Shown: positions 8,434 through 17,366, counted from the stretch's first letter. The stretch is DNA of 41,151 nucleotides from Candidatus Poribacteria bacterium (GCA_028820635.1 JAPPIG010000044.1:1-41151), one strand, 5' to 3'. A program made the numbers and translations. Notes: a model not told the origin generated them from the sequence alone.

Positions 8434-8461
8434 ATTATAACACATTACGACATATTGGTAA
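8434..8461 (-). promoter_or_regulatory. Predicted promoter of the lectin lipoprotein gene
   Basis: On the minus strand TTACCA (8456-8461) and a perfect TATAAT (8434-8439) are 16 bases apart, about 67 bases before the start codon. It lies back to back with the plus-strand promoter at 8491-8519. Confidence 0.5.
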
Positions 8462-8490
8462 TCATTTTTTTAGACTTACAAGAAAATGGA

Positions 8491-8519
8491 TTGACAAATA
8501 TAAGGTGAAATGGTAGCAT
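8491..8519 (+). promoter_or_regulatory. Predicted promoter of the sugar-acid cluster
   Basis: TTGACA at 8491-8496, a 17-base spacer, then TAGCAT at 8514-8519. The start codon of the dehydratase follows 55 bases later. Confidence 0.5.
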
Positions 8520-8573
8520 GGAATTATTTATAATAAACACATTTTATGTGTCGTAATAAATTCAAGGTGTCCT

Positions 8574-9677
8574 ATGAAAATAACAAAATTAGAAACGTTT
8601 CTTGTGCAGCCCCGCTGGCTCTTTCTAAAGATACACACCGATGAAGGATTGGTAGGTCTCGGTGAACCGATTTTAGAGGGACGCGCGAAGACTTGCGCAC
8701 AAGCGGTTGACGAACTTGCACCTTATCTGATCGGTGAAGATCCAAGACGGGTTGTACACCATTGGCAAGCGATGTATCGCCACGCATTTTACCGCGGCGG
8801 ACCCATTCTTACAAGTGCGTTGAGTGGTGTTGAACAAGCACTATGGGATTTAGCAGGGAAATCGCTCGGTGTTCCCGTTTATCAACTTTTTGGCGGACCA
8901 ACTCGCGATCGTATTCGGCTGTACAAAGGTGGCGGCGATCCAGAAGGAATTAAAGAATGGATTGACAAAGGGTTCACAGCATTTAAAACAGGTGTTGCAG
9001 GTGGCAGACCTGCCCGTATCATTGAAAACAAGGCATTCATAGACAGAGCCGTTGAGCATTTTGCTGCACTACGTGAAGCCGCAGGTACAGAGGTTGACTT
9101 GGCAATTGACTTCCACGGTGCCGTAAGTCCACAGACAGCAAAGGTGTTGATTAAGGCATTAGAACCGTATCAACCGATGTTTGTTGAAGAACCGATACAG
9201 TGCCAAAATGTGGATACACTCGCAGAAATCGCGCGCAGTACGCATTTACCGATTGCAACCGGCGAACGAATCTTTACCAAATGGGGATTCCGTGAGATTT
9301 TAGAGAAACAGGCGGCATCCATTCTGCAACCAGATTTATGTCATGCAGGAGGTATCAATGAAGTGCGTATCATCGCTGGAATGGCAGAGGCGTATTATGG
9401 CGGTATTGCGCCGCACAATCCGCTCGGTCCTATTTCGTTAGCGGCGTGTATTCAGTTAGATGCCTCTATTCCGAACTTTGTGATGCAAGAACATACAACT
9501 CTCGGTGAAGGGTATCTCAAAAATCCGTTTGTTTTCAAAGATGGATTTGTCGAACTACCGACAGGTGCAGGTTTAGGTATTGAGCTGGACGAAGATGCGC
9601 TTGAAGATAAAATTGACCACGATTGGCGAAATCCAGAATCCTACCATCCGGATGATGGTTCTGTTGTGGATTGGTAA
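8574..9677 (+). CDS. dgoD: Mandelate racemase/enolase-superfamily dehydratase, D-galactonate dehydratase-like
   Basis: A 367-residue enolase-superfamily enzyme. The closest match from memory is E. coli DgoD, which removes water from D-galactonate to give 2-dehydro-3-deoxy-galactonate. Shared blocks include MKITK at the start, FLKIHTDEGLVGLGEPILEG, FYRGGPIL, SALSGVEQALWDLAGK, APHNPLGPISLAAC and DWRNP near the end. The metal ligands Asp179, Glu205 and Glu231 and the acid/base residues His181 (in DFHG) and His281 (in APHNPLG) sit at constant offset from those of DgoD. AAGGTG precedes the ATG. It is followed by two isomerase-like genes and a glycosidase-like gene, which fits uptake and breakdown of a sugar or sugar acid. 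The exact sugar acid cannot be told from sequence; related aldonates are possible. Confidence 0.85.
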   Translation: MKITKLETFLVQPRWLFLKIHTDEGLVGLGEPILEGRAKTCAQAVDELAPYLIGEDPRRVVHHWQAMYRHAFYRGGPILTSALSGVEQALWDLAGKSLGVPVYQLFGGPTRDRIRLYKGGGDPEGIKEWIDKGFTAFKTGVAGGRPARIIENKAFIDRAVEHFAALREAAGTEVDLAIDFHGAVSPQTAKVLIKALEPYQPMFVEEPIQCQNVDTLAEIARSTHLPIATGERIFTKWGFREILEKQAASILQPDLCHAGGINEVRIIAGMAEAYYGGIAPHNPLGPISLAACIQLDASIPNFVMQEHTTLGEGYLKNPFVFKDGFVELPTGAGLGIELDEDALEDKIDHDWRNPESYHPDDGSVVDW

Positions 9678-9709
9678 ATATATCGGACGGACAAATCCAT
9701 CTCACAAGT

Positions 9710-9866
9710 TGTAGGTCGGGTAGAGCGGAGCGAAACCCGACATGTTGGGACTGAAACACTGTTTTCAAATTGACTTGAGTTGTTCCTGCGATTCCTTGTG
9801 AAACCCACCAAGTTTGCCTTGAAACCTTGATATTGTCGGGTTTCGCTCCGCTCTACCCGACCTACA
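9710..9866. repeat. Perfect 33-bp inverted repeat with 91-base centre
   Basis: The arm at 9710-9742 (TGTAGGTCGGGTAGAGCGGA, continuing to CCCGACA) is exactly complementary to 9834-9866. It fills most of the 216-base gap between the dehydratase and the next gene. No transposase lies inside. It resembles a miniature, non-autonomous palindromic element; relatives are at 61-97, 32864-32952 and 41033-41060. Confidence 0.9.
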
Positions 9867-9893
9867 AACTGAAGACCGACAACTAATAAAACT

Positions 9894-10694
9894 ATGAAAT
9901 TTATAATGTTTACAAAACATCTGGAAGGTTTAGAAATTCCAGATATTATCGCTGCATTACAAGCAGTTGGCGTTGAAGGTGCTGACCTTTGTGTTCGTCC
10001 CGGTTATCCGGTGAACCCCGAAAATGCGAAGAAAGAATTACCCGCTGCAGCGAAACGGTTTGCAGAAGCAGGTTTATCCATTCCACTTGTCACAACTCCT
10101 GGAGATTTTTTAGACCCCTCTAAAGAAGAGACAGTCAGCGTTTTTGCTGCTGCAGGTGAGGCGGGTGTTGAAAATATCAAGTTGGGATATTGGCATTGGC
10201 ACGCAGGCGATGGCGGGTACTGGGCACAGGTTGATTTTATTCGCAGTCAACTTGAGGGATTTGCCAAACTCTCTAAAAAATACGGGCCTCGGACGTGCAT
10301 TCATAACCATTCGGGAACTTCTATGGGGCTAAACTCATGTGCGGTAATGAATTTAGTGAAAGGATTTGACCCACAACACGTAGGCGTTTTTGCTGATACG
10401 GGACACCTGTCAATTGTTGGCGAACCGATCAACATGGCACTTGATATTGTCAGATCGCATCTTGCTGTTATCGCCTTCAAAGACCTCGCGCGTTCACCCG
10501 GTATGAAAGGCGGTAAGGTCGTCCGCATGGGAAAAGGGTTTGTTGATTGGGAAACAGCGCTTGATACGTTGAAAACAATAGAATTTTCAGGACCTGTGAG
10601 TTTTCATAGTGAATATGGTGGTGAACCTGTGGACAGTGTGATTGACTTGGCTCGCGTAGATGTGCGATTCATTCGGGCTATGATGGACAAATAA
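9894..10694 (+). CDS. Sugar phosphate isomerase/epimerase-like TIM barrel
   Basis: A 266-residue cytoplasmic protein of the xylose-isomerase-like TIM barrel (AP endonuclease 2) superfamily. Metal-site segments can be seen: IHNHSG after the fifth strand, FADTGHLSIVGEP, and SFHSEYGGEPV near the C terminus, where Glu and His residues would hold a divalent metal. It starts MKFIMFTKHLEGL with no convincing ribosome site upstream (AACTAATAAAACT), perhaps because the palindromic element at 9710-9866 sits just before it. It is nine bases upstream of a second protein of the same superfamily and is likely co-transcribed with it. Substrate is unknown; a keto-sugar or inositol-type compound is plausible. 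Confidence 0.75.
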   Translation: MKFIMFTKHLEGLEIPDIIAALQAVGVEGADLCVRPGYPVNPENAKKELPAAAKRFAEAGLSIPLVTTPGDFLDPSKEETVSVFAAAGEAGVENIKLGYWHWHAGDGGYWAQVDFIRSQLEGFAKLSKKYGPRTCIHNHSGTSMGLNSCAVMNLVKGFDPQHVGVFADTGHLSIVGEPINMALDIVRSHLAVIAFKDLARSPGMKGGKVVRMGKGFVDWETALDTLKTIEFSGPVSFHSEYGGEPVDSVIDLARVDVRFIRAMMDK

Positions 10695-10703
10695 GGAGAT
10701 AGA

Positions 10704-11516
10704 ATGGGACAATTTCAGTTAGGGTTAAATACAAGTACGATTCGTCCTGCCGATTTGATGGATAAAATTCGGATTGCAGGGGAAACCGGTTATATAGCAA
10801 TTGAGTTGTGGAACAACGATTTATCGGATTACGAGGAACAGGGCGGTTCACTTGCTGATGTCAAAAAAGCACTTGATGACCATGGACTTTCAGTGCCGAC
10901 CGTCATTGCCTTACATGGATGGCTCAATGCAACTGGGGTTGAACTTCAAAATGTATTGGAGGATGCGAAAAAACGGATGGCGCAAGCCGCCGCTGTCGGA
11001 TCAACTTATATCATCTCAAGTCCACCGCGTGAAGTGGCAGACCTGCAGTTAGGTGGCGAGAATTATCGTAAACTGCTTGAACTCGGACGTGAATTTGGCG
11101 TTAAACCTGCAATGGAATTCCTCGGTTTTGTTGATGGCGTGAATCAGGTGAAACATGCGTGGGAAGTGATAGAAGTGGCAGATCATCCGGATAGCACGAT
11201 TGTGCTTGATCCGTTTCATATCTATCGCGGCGGCGGAGAAATAGAGGATATGGAAGGCATTCCTGGCGAAAAAATTGCAGTCTTCCATTTCAACGATGCA
11301 CCTGCCGAACCTGCACGTGCAGAACAGACTGATGCAGATAGGGTTTACCCTGGTGACGGCATCCTTGATCTGAAAAGGATGATCTCTATTTTGAAAGACG
11401 CAGATTATTCGGGTGTCATCTCGTTAGAGTTGTTCAATCCAAGTTATTGGGAGGAAGACCCTGCGGAAGTTGCTCGGATTGGGTTGGAAAAGATGCGTGC
11501 TATTGTGGAATCGTAA
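10704..11516 (+). CDS. Sugar phosphate isomerase/epimerase-like TIM barrel, second copy
   Basis: A 270-residue TIM barrel of the same superfamily as the preceding gene but clearly diverged. Candidate metal ligands lie in AMEFLGF, VLDPFHIYRGGG, VFHFNDAP and VISLELFN, a pattern close to IolI/IolE-like inosose isomerase or dehydratase proteins. A strong AAGGAG stands before the ATG, and the gene starts nine bases after the previous stop, so the two are one operon. Together with the galactonate-dehydratase-like gene they suggest conversion of a sugar or polyol. The two proteins could act on successive intermediates; this is inference from adjacency. Confidence 0.78.
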   Translation: MGQFQLGLNTSTIRPADLMDKIRIAGETGYIAIELWNNDLSDYEEQGGSLADVKKALDDHGLSVPTVIALHGWLNATGVELQNVLEDAKKRMAQAAAVGSTYIISSPPREVADLQLGGENYRKLLELGREFGVKPAMEFLGFVDGVNQVKHAWEVIEVADHPDSTIVLDPFHIYRGGGEIEDMEGIPGEKIAVFHFNDAPAEPARAEQTDADRVYPGDGILDLKRMISILKDADYSGVISLELFNPSYWEEDPAEVARIGLEKMRAIVES

Positions 11517-11582
11517 AAGATGCCTTATCCCTGTTCTCAGGCTATAATATTGTAAAATACAAATTGTGTGCACGCCCTCTGT

Positions 11583-11607
11583 TAGACGAGGTTTCAAACC
11601 GCGCCTA
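11583..11607. repeat. Imperfect 12-bp hairpin of the short palindrome family
   Basis: TAGACGAGGTTT (11583-11594) faces AAACCGCGCCTA (11596-11607) with two mismatches and a one-base centre. It occupies the 143-base spacer before the GH172-like gene. In practice the loop must open to several bases. Confidence 0.6.
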
Positions 11608-11659
11608 CAGCAATTTATAAATAGTTAAAGAAAATAGAAGAAGTTAAAGGAAAAACTGA

Positions 11660-12808
11660 ATGAACTATGTTGATGGAATATTGTCGTCGTTGACACGTGT
11701 GAAAGATGCGCGGACACTACGTGCCTCCTCGTGGGATACCACAGGACGCAATGACGATGCATGGAATATTGCGCCCGGTGAAACTCGCGTCCTTGCCGAT
11801 ATAAAAGGTCCGGGATGTATCAATCATATCTGGATGACGCAGCCAAACGGATATCGGAACGTGTTGATTCGGATGTTTTGGGACGATGAGGAACATCCGA
11901 GTATTTTGTGTCCGTTAGGCGATTTTTTTGGACTTGGAAACGAAATCGTGAACTCTTACGATTCTATTCCGTTTTCTGCATCTACACACAGCAACAATCA
12001 ATTTAATTCAGGGTGTGCGCTCAACTGCTACTTGCAAATGCCTTTTAACCGTTCTGCCCGTATTGAACTTGTCAATGAAGGCGATACATCGCACCGCCAA
12101 TACTATTATGTTGATTATGAACTTTACCCTACGCCACACGGTGAGGATACTGCCTATTTTCATGCGCAATTTCATCGCGAAAATCCGTGTGATGGATGGG
12201 GACATGAAATCAAAGTTAACACAGCGGAAGCAAATATCATCAATGCTGAACGTCTCGCGTGGGACAACAACTATTTGATTCTATCCGCAGAAGGTAGAGG
12301 GCAATATATCGGTTGTAATCTTTCTGTCAGCAACTTCCAAGGCACGTGGTGGGGTGAAGGCGATGATATGATATGGATTGATGGCTACAAGTGGCCTCCC
12401 GATTTACACGGCACTGGGTCAGAGGATTATCTCAATCAAGCATGGGGTATGCAACAGAACGCATTCGCACATAACGGTTCATCTATACACGAAAACAACA
12501 CCAACGGTTATCAGACATCATACATATTTCATTTAGAAAACCCTATCCGTTTTGAGAAAGAGATTCGGGTGACAATTGAACACGGGCACGGCAACCATCT
12601 GAGTAATGAGACATCCTCTGTTGCATACTGGTATCAGATGGAGCCGCATAAACCGTTTGGTGTGCTACCCGTTGAACAGCGTAAACCTGTGCTAAAGGAT
12701 GAAGGTGGGAATTGGATTATTGACGAGACAAACCAAACACCATCATCCGACCTTGTTCTCAACGATGAAATGAAACAGAAAAAACAACAATGGCAAGAAA
12801 AACAATAG
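11660..12808 (+). CDS. DUF2961 / GH172-family glycoside hydrolase-like protein
   Basis: A 382-residue protein of the DUF2961 family, now glycoside hydrolase family 172, whose characterised members act on difructose anhydride and D-arabinofuranosides. Family landmarks are present: SSWDTTGRNDDAW near the N terminus, GPGCINHIWMT, CPLGDFFGLG, QGTWWGEGDDM and HGTGSEDYLNQAWG. The two acidic residues that match the described catalytic pair would be Glu233 (GEGDD) and Glu255 (GSEDY), 22 residues apart. There is no signal peptide, so a cytoplasmic location is suggested. AAAGGAAAA precedes the ATG. It is followed after 40 bases by a giant companion gene. Substrate is not predictable beyond a glycoside. 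Confidence 0.85.
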   Translation: MNYVDGILSSLTRVKDARTLRASSWDTTGRNDDAWNIAPGETRVLADIKGPGCINHIWMTQPNGYRNVLIRMFWDDEEHPSILCPLGDFFGLGNEIVNSYDSIPFSASTHSNNQFNSGCALNCYLQMPFNRSARIELVNEGDTSHRQYYYVDYELYPTPHGEDTAYFHAQFHRENPCDGWGHEIKVNTAEANIINAERLAWDNNYLILSAEGRGQYIGCNLSVSNFQGTWWGEGDDMIWIDGYKWPPDLHGTGSEDYLNQAWGMQQNAFAHNGSSIHENNTNGYQTSYIFHLENPIRFEKEIRVTIEHGHGNHLSNETSSVAYWYQMEPHKPFGVLPVEQRKPVLKDEGGNWIIDETNQTPSSDLVLNDEMKQKKQQWQEKQ

Positions 12809-12848
12809 ATATAAATTTCTGCCCTATAAAGACCAGAGGAGATATAAA

Positions 12849-15800
12849 ATGCTGACGTTTTTCCAACATTTTCTCATCGGAAAAATGGAAGAAGAGACAC
12901 AAAATGACGAGGAGGGCGTTGATCAAGAACAACCCGAGTCTGAAGATCCCAACGAAACTCCTACTATTAATTTGCTTGAACTTGTTGATGAGAATGCTGA
13001 ATCGGAAACTTCCAATGATGCACAGTCGGAATCTGATTCGGATGCTCCGTCAGAAGATACAGAAACACCTCACCCCGATGAAACGTCAGAAACTGATGAA
13101 GCGCAAGATGTGGATGTAGAATCTGAGGTAGAAGAAACACCTGAAATTGAAAAAACACCAGAAGTTGAGGTGGTGTCTGAGGCAGATAATACCCCCGAGT
13201 CTGAAGAAACACCAGCAGAAGATGCGCCACCTGAAGTTGAAGCGATGGCTGAAACAGAAGAAGTATCTGACGTTGAAGTAATGTCTGAAACCGAAGAAGT
13301 ATCTGAAGTTGATGAAACATCTACAGTTGAAGAGGCAACCGAAACAGACGAGACACCTGCAACTGAAGAAGCACCGCAGGCAGAAGCGACGCCTGAAGAA
13401 GATGAACCACCTGCTCCAAGCGAACCACCTGTTCCTTATTCTCTTGGCGAGAGCGAGGAATTGTACGACTTCGTTGCGATGTTTGAGGAAAGCCAGCATT
13501 CCGGTGCCGAACACATATCAGCAAGTATGGCAGATTCCGCGGGCGGTGTTACTAAACCTGCCCTTTTTGAACATCCATCGCCGACCGATTCTGCACGAAT
13601 TGTTTATGAATTAGAGTTGCCTTCGGTTGAAGAAAGCGAGGCACTTTTTCTCTATTTTAGTATTGGTCTCCGAGATGGTGTTGTGTTTGATGACGAGCAA
13701 AGACAACCCGGAGGTGTTAAATTTTCTATTGAGGTTTCTGGTGAACAGTGTTTCGAATCTGTTTCAACAGAATGCCATTGGGTTGAAAATGGGTTAGATT
13801 TGACTCGCTACGCAGGCGAAAAGATGGAACTTGTCTTTGTCACGCAATGTAATGTTGAGGGGAATAGCAGCTTCGCCTGGGCATTATGGGGACAGCCGAA
13901 ACTTCTCAAACTCACTCGTAGTGAGGTCGCCTCAACCAAGGATAGCACTGAAGATAAAGAAGTAGCACCTCCAGAAATACAGTGTGGACTTGCGATTGCA
14001 AAATTCCCAGAGGATCGCACTGCCCTGTTTGAATTCAATCGTGATGGTTGGACACCTGCACATGAAATCGCGTCTGAAATTCATAATCAATTAGAAATTG
14101 AACCGATTGACTTGACACTTTATGCTGCACAACCGAAATTAGAAATCGTAAGTGTGGGCCCCACAGCGGCGATCGTTAGCGCAGGAGAAGCGTTTGAGAT
14201 TCAATGTGCGATCAGAAATGTTGGTGCGGGACCACTCGGAAAGGACAGCAGGACGCGACTTAGCATCAGCGATATTAAGTTACGACGTGGACGATCCACA
14301 CATAATGTGAAAACACTTGCGCCTGGTGAAACATCTACTTATGTATGGTACGCGCGTAGCGTTCCACGTCCGAATATGATTAATTTTAGCATCTCGCTCA
14401 AGTCTCGTCATATTGAAGGCACATCAAAGATGGAGGGTGTCGTTCATGTCCGCCCCGCGCTGCCTAAGCTTGAAACACAGGTTGTTCCAGAACTCCATAC
14501 CTATATGCACGAAGAACATGTGGTACTGGGAAATAAGAATCTTCGCGTCGTTCTTGTCCATAGCGGGGAACAATCCCAATCGAAGAAACGAAAATCCAGA
14601 AAAAATTCACAAGAAAAATTCGAGATAGGTTTTGAATATTATGCGATTTTCGTGGCAAAAGGAAGTGCTTATCAGCAAGTAGCGACCTCCAAAATGATTG
14701 CTGAGGTAACCTATCTTTCTGGTGATAAGGTTCAAAACATCAAATTTATTCCGAACGATGTTCAACTTGCTGGCAACAGTCTAGGAGAATCCATTGTTCA
14801 CATCACAGGTGAACATAAGGATGCTGACGGTGTTACATGGATGCTTCAGTTACAGATGATCCTTGCTGAAGAGGCAAAACACATCAAAACAATATGCCAT
14901 TTAACAGTTGATGGGGAACGTAAACTTCTTGCTTTCCGAGGTGCTGAAATTTACGCTGGACACAAGAGTACTCGCGAAAAGAAAACTGCAGCACTGTTTC
15001 CCGGTCTCGAGTTCCTTGAAGGTGATGAACCTTCTTCAAACACTCGTGATGCTGCGCCACCGCTCAACAACCGACTGGTTCCACATCCATATAAGATCAC
15101 CGTTCCAGTGATGGCAGTTGAGATACAGAAATCGGTTGTCGGTATTGCTTGGAATCCGTTGCATAGTTGGGATGGAAACGCACAGCATGTTTCTGCTGTA
15201 TTCGCTTCACCTAATTGGTATCACCAAGAACGAAACCATCTTATGGGGCTTTTTGTCCCGACTGTGCCGGAATGGGTAGAGGAAAATTCACTCATTGCTC
15301 AGACATCTTACCGACTAACGCCGGAACAACCTATCACAATTGATTGTCAAATTATTGCGGACGGAAACGCCTCTATCTTAGATGCGATTTCGCATTGGAC
15401 ATCCGCGTACGGCACACCTGAACCACTTGAGCCTCCTCGCAATGACGAAGAAGAGGTCTTACTCTCACGACACGGATTTATGCACTCTGTTTGGGATGAA
15501 GAGGCAAGGCAATCCAGACACTGTGTCGATTGGGCTTTGCATAACGAACCCGGATTTGCTACTTTACTTTGGTATGATTACCTTGTTACAAAATCTGAAG
15601 ATGTTAAGGAACGAGTCAAAGAGATCGCAGAAAAAACGATAGCGGATACTGATGCAGGCGGTTTGGCAGCACGAGGATCATGCCACATACTAAGCGGAGA
15701 GTTTCCATTCTATTACGGACATTTAAATGCTGCGTTGGGATACTATGAAGCTGAAGTGCAGCCTATACTTGAGTCTCAAGCAGAGGATGGCAGTTGGGGT

Positions 15801-16820
15801 TTTCAACCGACATCTGAAAAAACGGAGAACCTTGGAAAAGTTGGTGATGTCGTTCTTGGCACGTGTGCATCAAACGCGTTGAAACTCTTGAAAAATGCAC
15901 GTATTACAGGGAACAAAACCTCACTTGAAGCAGGTAAAAAAGCGCTCTCATTTATGGATCGTTTTTCGGTGCCACGCGGTGCACAAGCGTGGGAATGTCC
16001 ACTGTATGAACCGGATATCCTTGCTGCAGCACATGCAATCGGTGCTTATGTGGAAGCACATGAAATCACTGGTAATAAATCGTATTTGAAACGTGCAGAA
16101 TATTGGGCAACAACAGGACTACCATTCCTATATCACTGGCATCTTCCTGACCGACCCGGCATGCAGTTTGCTTCCATACCGGTTTTTGGAACGACTTTTT
16201 ATACGCATTCTTGGCTTGGTGTGCCGGTACAGTGGAATGGTCTGGTGTATGCCTACTATTTGCAGCGGCTAAACCAACATACGCGAGATGAAGAGTGGCG
16301 TAAGGTGGCTGAAGGCATAACGATAAGTGCCATGTATCAGCAGTGGACAGATGGTGAACTGAAAGGCACATATCCTGATGGGTTTTATGGGTTCTGCACT
16401 GAAGGTAAAGGTCCACACCTCAATCCTGAAGATATTATGGTTAATGTCTATACGCTCCGTGGACTTGATCCGGGCGTTAAGACAGCAGTCTCGGGTTCAA
16501 TCCATTTAAGTTCTGGTGCAACTCCCGAAGTCTTTACCGTCTCCCGAAATGGTCAAATAAAGTGGACACTTAACTATGCGGAAAACGAAATAAGCCATAC
16601 ACTGATTACCGGTTGCGAACACGTCCCATCCCTCATCCGCGCACAGAGAGCAGAAAGTGATGATGAAACGGACGATTCTGCATTTGATATTCCTCAGGTC
16701 GATTCTCTTGAAGATGTCACATCCGGATGGCGTTACCTTGAAGAAAGAGACGCTGTCCTGATAAAACAGGTCCACATTACTGCAGAAATGCAGTTTCAAC
16801 TTCTTAAAGAGGTTGAATAA
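12849..16820 (+). CDS. Giant multidomain protein: acidic N terminus, CARDB-like domain, alpha/alpha-toroid C terminus
   Basis: A 1323-residue protein of unknown function. Residues 13-195 are extraordinarily acidic and low in complexity, built of Glu/Thr/Pro units such as ETPEIEKTPEVEV and EEVSEVDETSTVEEA, with only Lys102 and His75 as basic residues and no Arg. About 200-365 looks like a beta-sandwich. About 428-527 is CARDB-like (IVSAGEAFEIQCAIRNVGAG, TLAPGETSTYVWYA). A large beta region runs from about 530 to 860. Residues 878-1197 have the repeating helices of an (alpha/alpha) toroid glycosidase or lyase (GFATLLWYDYL, DGSWGFQP, ACASN-like and WNGLVYAYYLQRL segments). No signal peptide is visible; it starts MLTFFQHFLIGKMEEE after a good AGAGGAG site. 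Position right after the GH172-like gene suggests a carbohydrate role. Confidence 0.75.
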   Translation: MLTFFQHFLIGKMEEETQNDEEGVDQEQPESEDPNETPTINLLELVDENAESETSNDAQSESDSDAPSEDTETPHPDETSETDEAQDVDVESEVEETPEIEKTPEVEVVSEADNTPESEETPAEDAPPEVEAMAETEEVSDVEVMSETEEVSEVDETSTVEEATETDETPATEEAPQAEATPEEDEPPAPSEPPVPYSLGESEELYDFVAMFEESQHSGAEHISASMADSAGGVTKPALFEHPSPTDSARIVYELELPSVEESEALFLYFSIGLRDGVVFDDEQRQPGGVKFSIEVSGEQCFESVSTECHWVENGLDLTRYAGEKMELVFVTQCNVEGNSSFAWALWGQPKLLKLTRSEVASTKDSTEDKEVAPPEIQCGLAIAKFPEDRTALFEFNRDGWTPAHEIASEIHNQLEIEPIDLTLYAAQPKLEIVSVGPTAAIVSAGEAFEIQCAIRNVGAGPLGKDSRTRLSISDIKLRRGRSTHNVKTLAPGETSTYVWYARSVPRPNMINFSISLKSRHIEGTSKMEGVVHVRPALPKLETQVVPELHTYMHEEHVVLGNKNLRVVLVHSGEQSQSKKRKSRKNSQEKFEIGFEYYAIFVAKGSAYQQVATSKMIAEVTYLSGDKVQNIKFIPNDVQLAGNSLGESIVHITGEHKDADGVTWMLQLQMILAEEAKHIKTICHLTVDGERKLLAFRGAEIYAGHKSTREKKTAALFPGLEFLEGDEPSSNTRDAAPPLNNRLVPHPYKITVPVMAVEIQKSVVGIAWNPLHSWDGNAQHVSAVFASPNWYHQERNHLMGLFVPTVPEWVEENSLIAQTSYRLTPEQPITIDCQIIADGNASILDAISHWTSAYGTPEPLEPPRNDEEEVLLSRHGFMHSVWDEEARQSRHCVDWALHNEPGFATLLWYDYLVTKSEDVKERVKEIAEKTIADTDAGGLAARGSCHILSGEFPFYYGHLNAALGYYEAEVQPILESQAEDGSWGFQPTSEKTENLGKVGDVVLGTCASNALKLLKNARITGNKTSLEAGKKALSFMDRFSVPRGAQAWECPLYEPDILAAAHAIGAYVEAHEITGNKSYLKRAEYWATTGLPFLYHWHLPDRPGMQFASIPVFGTTFYTHSWLGVPVQWNGLVYAYYLQRLNQHTRDEEWRKVAEGITISAMYQQWTDGELKGTYPDGFYGFCTEGKGPHLNPEDIMVNVYTLRGLDPGVKTAVSGSIHLSSGATPEVFTVSRNGQIKWTLNYAENEISHTLITGCEHVPSLIRAQRAESDDETDDSAFDIPQVDSLEDVTSGWRYLEERDAVLIKQVHITAEMQFQLLKEVE

Positions 16821-16893
16821 ATTATCTAAATTCTATAAAGTGTCTAAAGTTGTATAAATTTAGAATGTAAACGAAAGTCACCGTTTTTAATAA

Positions 16894-16927
16894 TTTACAA
16901 ACTTTTGTAAATAGGACATATTTGTCC
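16894..16927. promoter_or_regulatory. Twin palindromes, possible operator
   Basis: TTTACAAACTTTTGTAAA (16894-16911) is a perfect 8+8 palindrome. Three bases later GGACATATTTGTCC (16914-16927) forms a 5+5 palindrome. Both lie directly before the ribosome site of the DUF350 gene, where a dimeric repressor could act. No regulator gene is adjacent. Confidence 0.4.
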
Positions 16928-16940
16928 AATAGGAGGAACC

Positions 16941-17279
16941 ATGAAAGCGCAAAAAATTGTATCCGCAACATTCTGCTTAGTTATGGTATCACTGTGTGTC
17001 TTTGCGATATTTTCAACAACTGTTTGGGCACAAGATGATGCTGCCGCAGAAGAACCTGCACTGTTTGAATGGAAAGGTATTGCACGAGATATTATTTTAG
17101 TGGCAATCTTTAGTATTGTTGGCTTAATCATTTTAATGGTTGGGTATAAGGTCTTTGACATGGCAACACCGTATGACCTCAACCGACAGATTGCTGAGGA
17201 GAACAACACAGCTGCCGGTATTGCGGTTGCGGGGGTGTTAGTCTCACTCGGTATTATTGTTGCTGCTGCTATGGGATAA
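16941..17279 (+). CDS. DUF350 small membrane protein
   Basis: A 112-residue inner-membrane protein. Residues 1-31 resemble a signal peptide or first membrane helix ending TTVWAQDD. Two further helices follow: about 50-71 (IILVAIFSIVGLIILMVGYK) and about 89-111 (AAGIAVAGVLVSLGIIVAAA). The link FDMATPYDLNRQIAEENNTA between them is the DUF350 signature. AGGAGG before the ATG is the strongest ribosome site nearby. It appears to stand alone: palindromes precede it and a hairpin follows at 17341-17366. DUF350 proteins are of unknown function; some families place them with glutathionylspermidine synthase-like or stress genes, which are not seen here. Confidence 0.78.
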   Translation: MKAQKIVSATFCLVMVSLCVFAIFSTTVWAQDDAAAEEPALFEWKGIARDIILVAIFSIVGLIILMVGYKVFDMATPYDLNRQIAEENNTAAGIAVAGVLVSLGIIVAAAMG

Positions 17280-17340
17280 CCTATCTGTTAACGTTATAAA
17301 AGATATACTCATAACTTTAGTCATGAGTTAACAATCATGT

Positions 17341-17366
17341 TTAGGCGGAGTTTTGACTCCGCCTAA
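17341..17366 (+). terminator. Hairpin, possible terminator after the DUF350 gene
   Basis: TTAGGCGGAG and CTCCGCCTAA form a perfect 10-bp stem with loop TTTTGA. Only TTTGG follows, so the U tract is weak. It may serve both strands or be one more dispersed palindrome. Confidence 0.5.

Noticed and set aside
11540..11550. TATAAT at 11543 as promoter of the GH172-like gene
   Set aside because: No acceptable -35 box is found at 15-19 bases upstream; chance in AT-rich spacer is more likely.
12967..13524. Several long minus-strand frames
   Set aside because: They are the complement of the Glu/Thr/Pro-rich low-complexity region; peptides rich in Phe, Leu and Cys or Arg are artefacts of the biased DNA.
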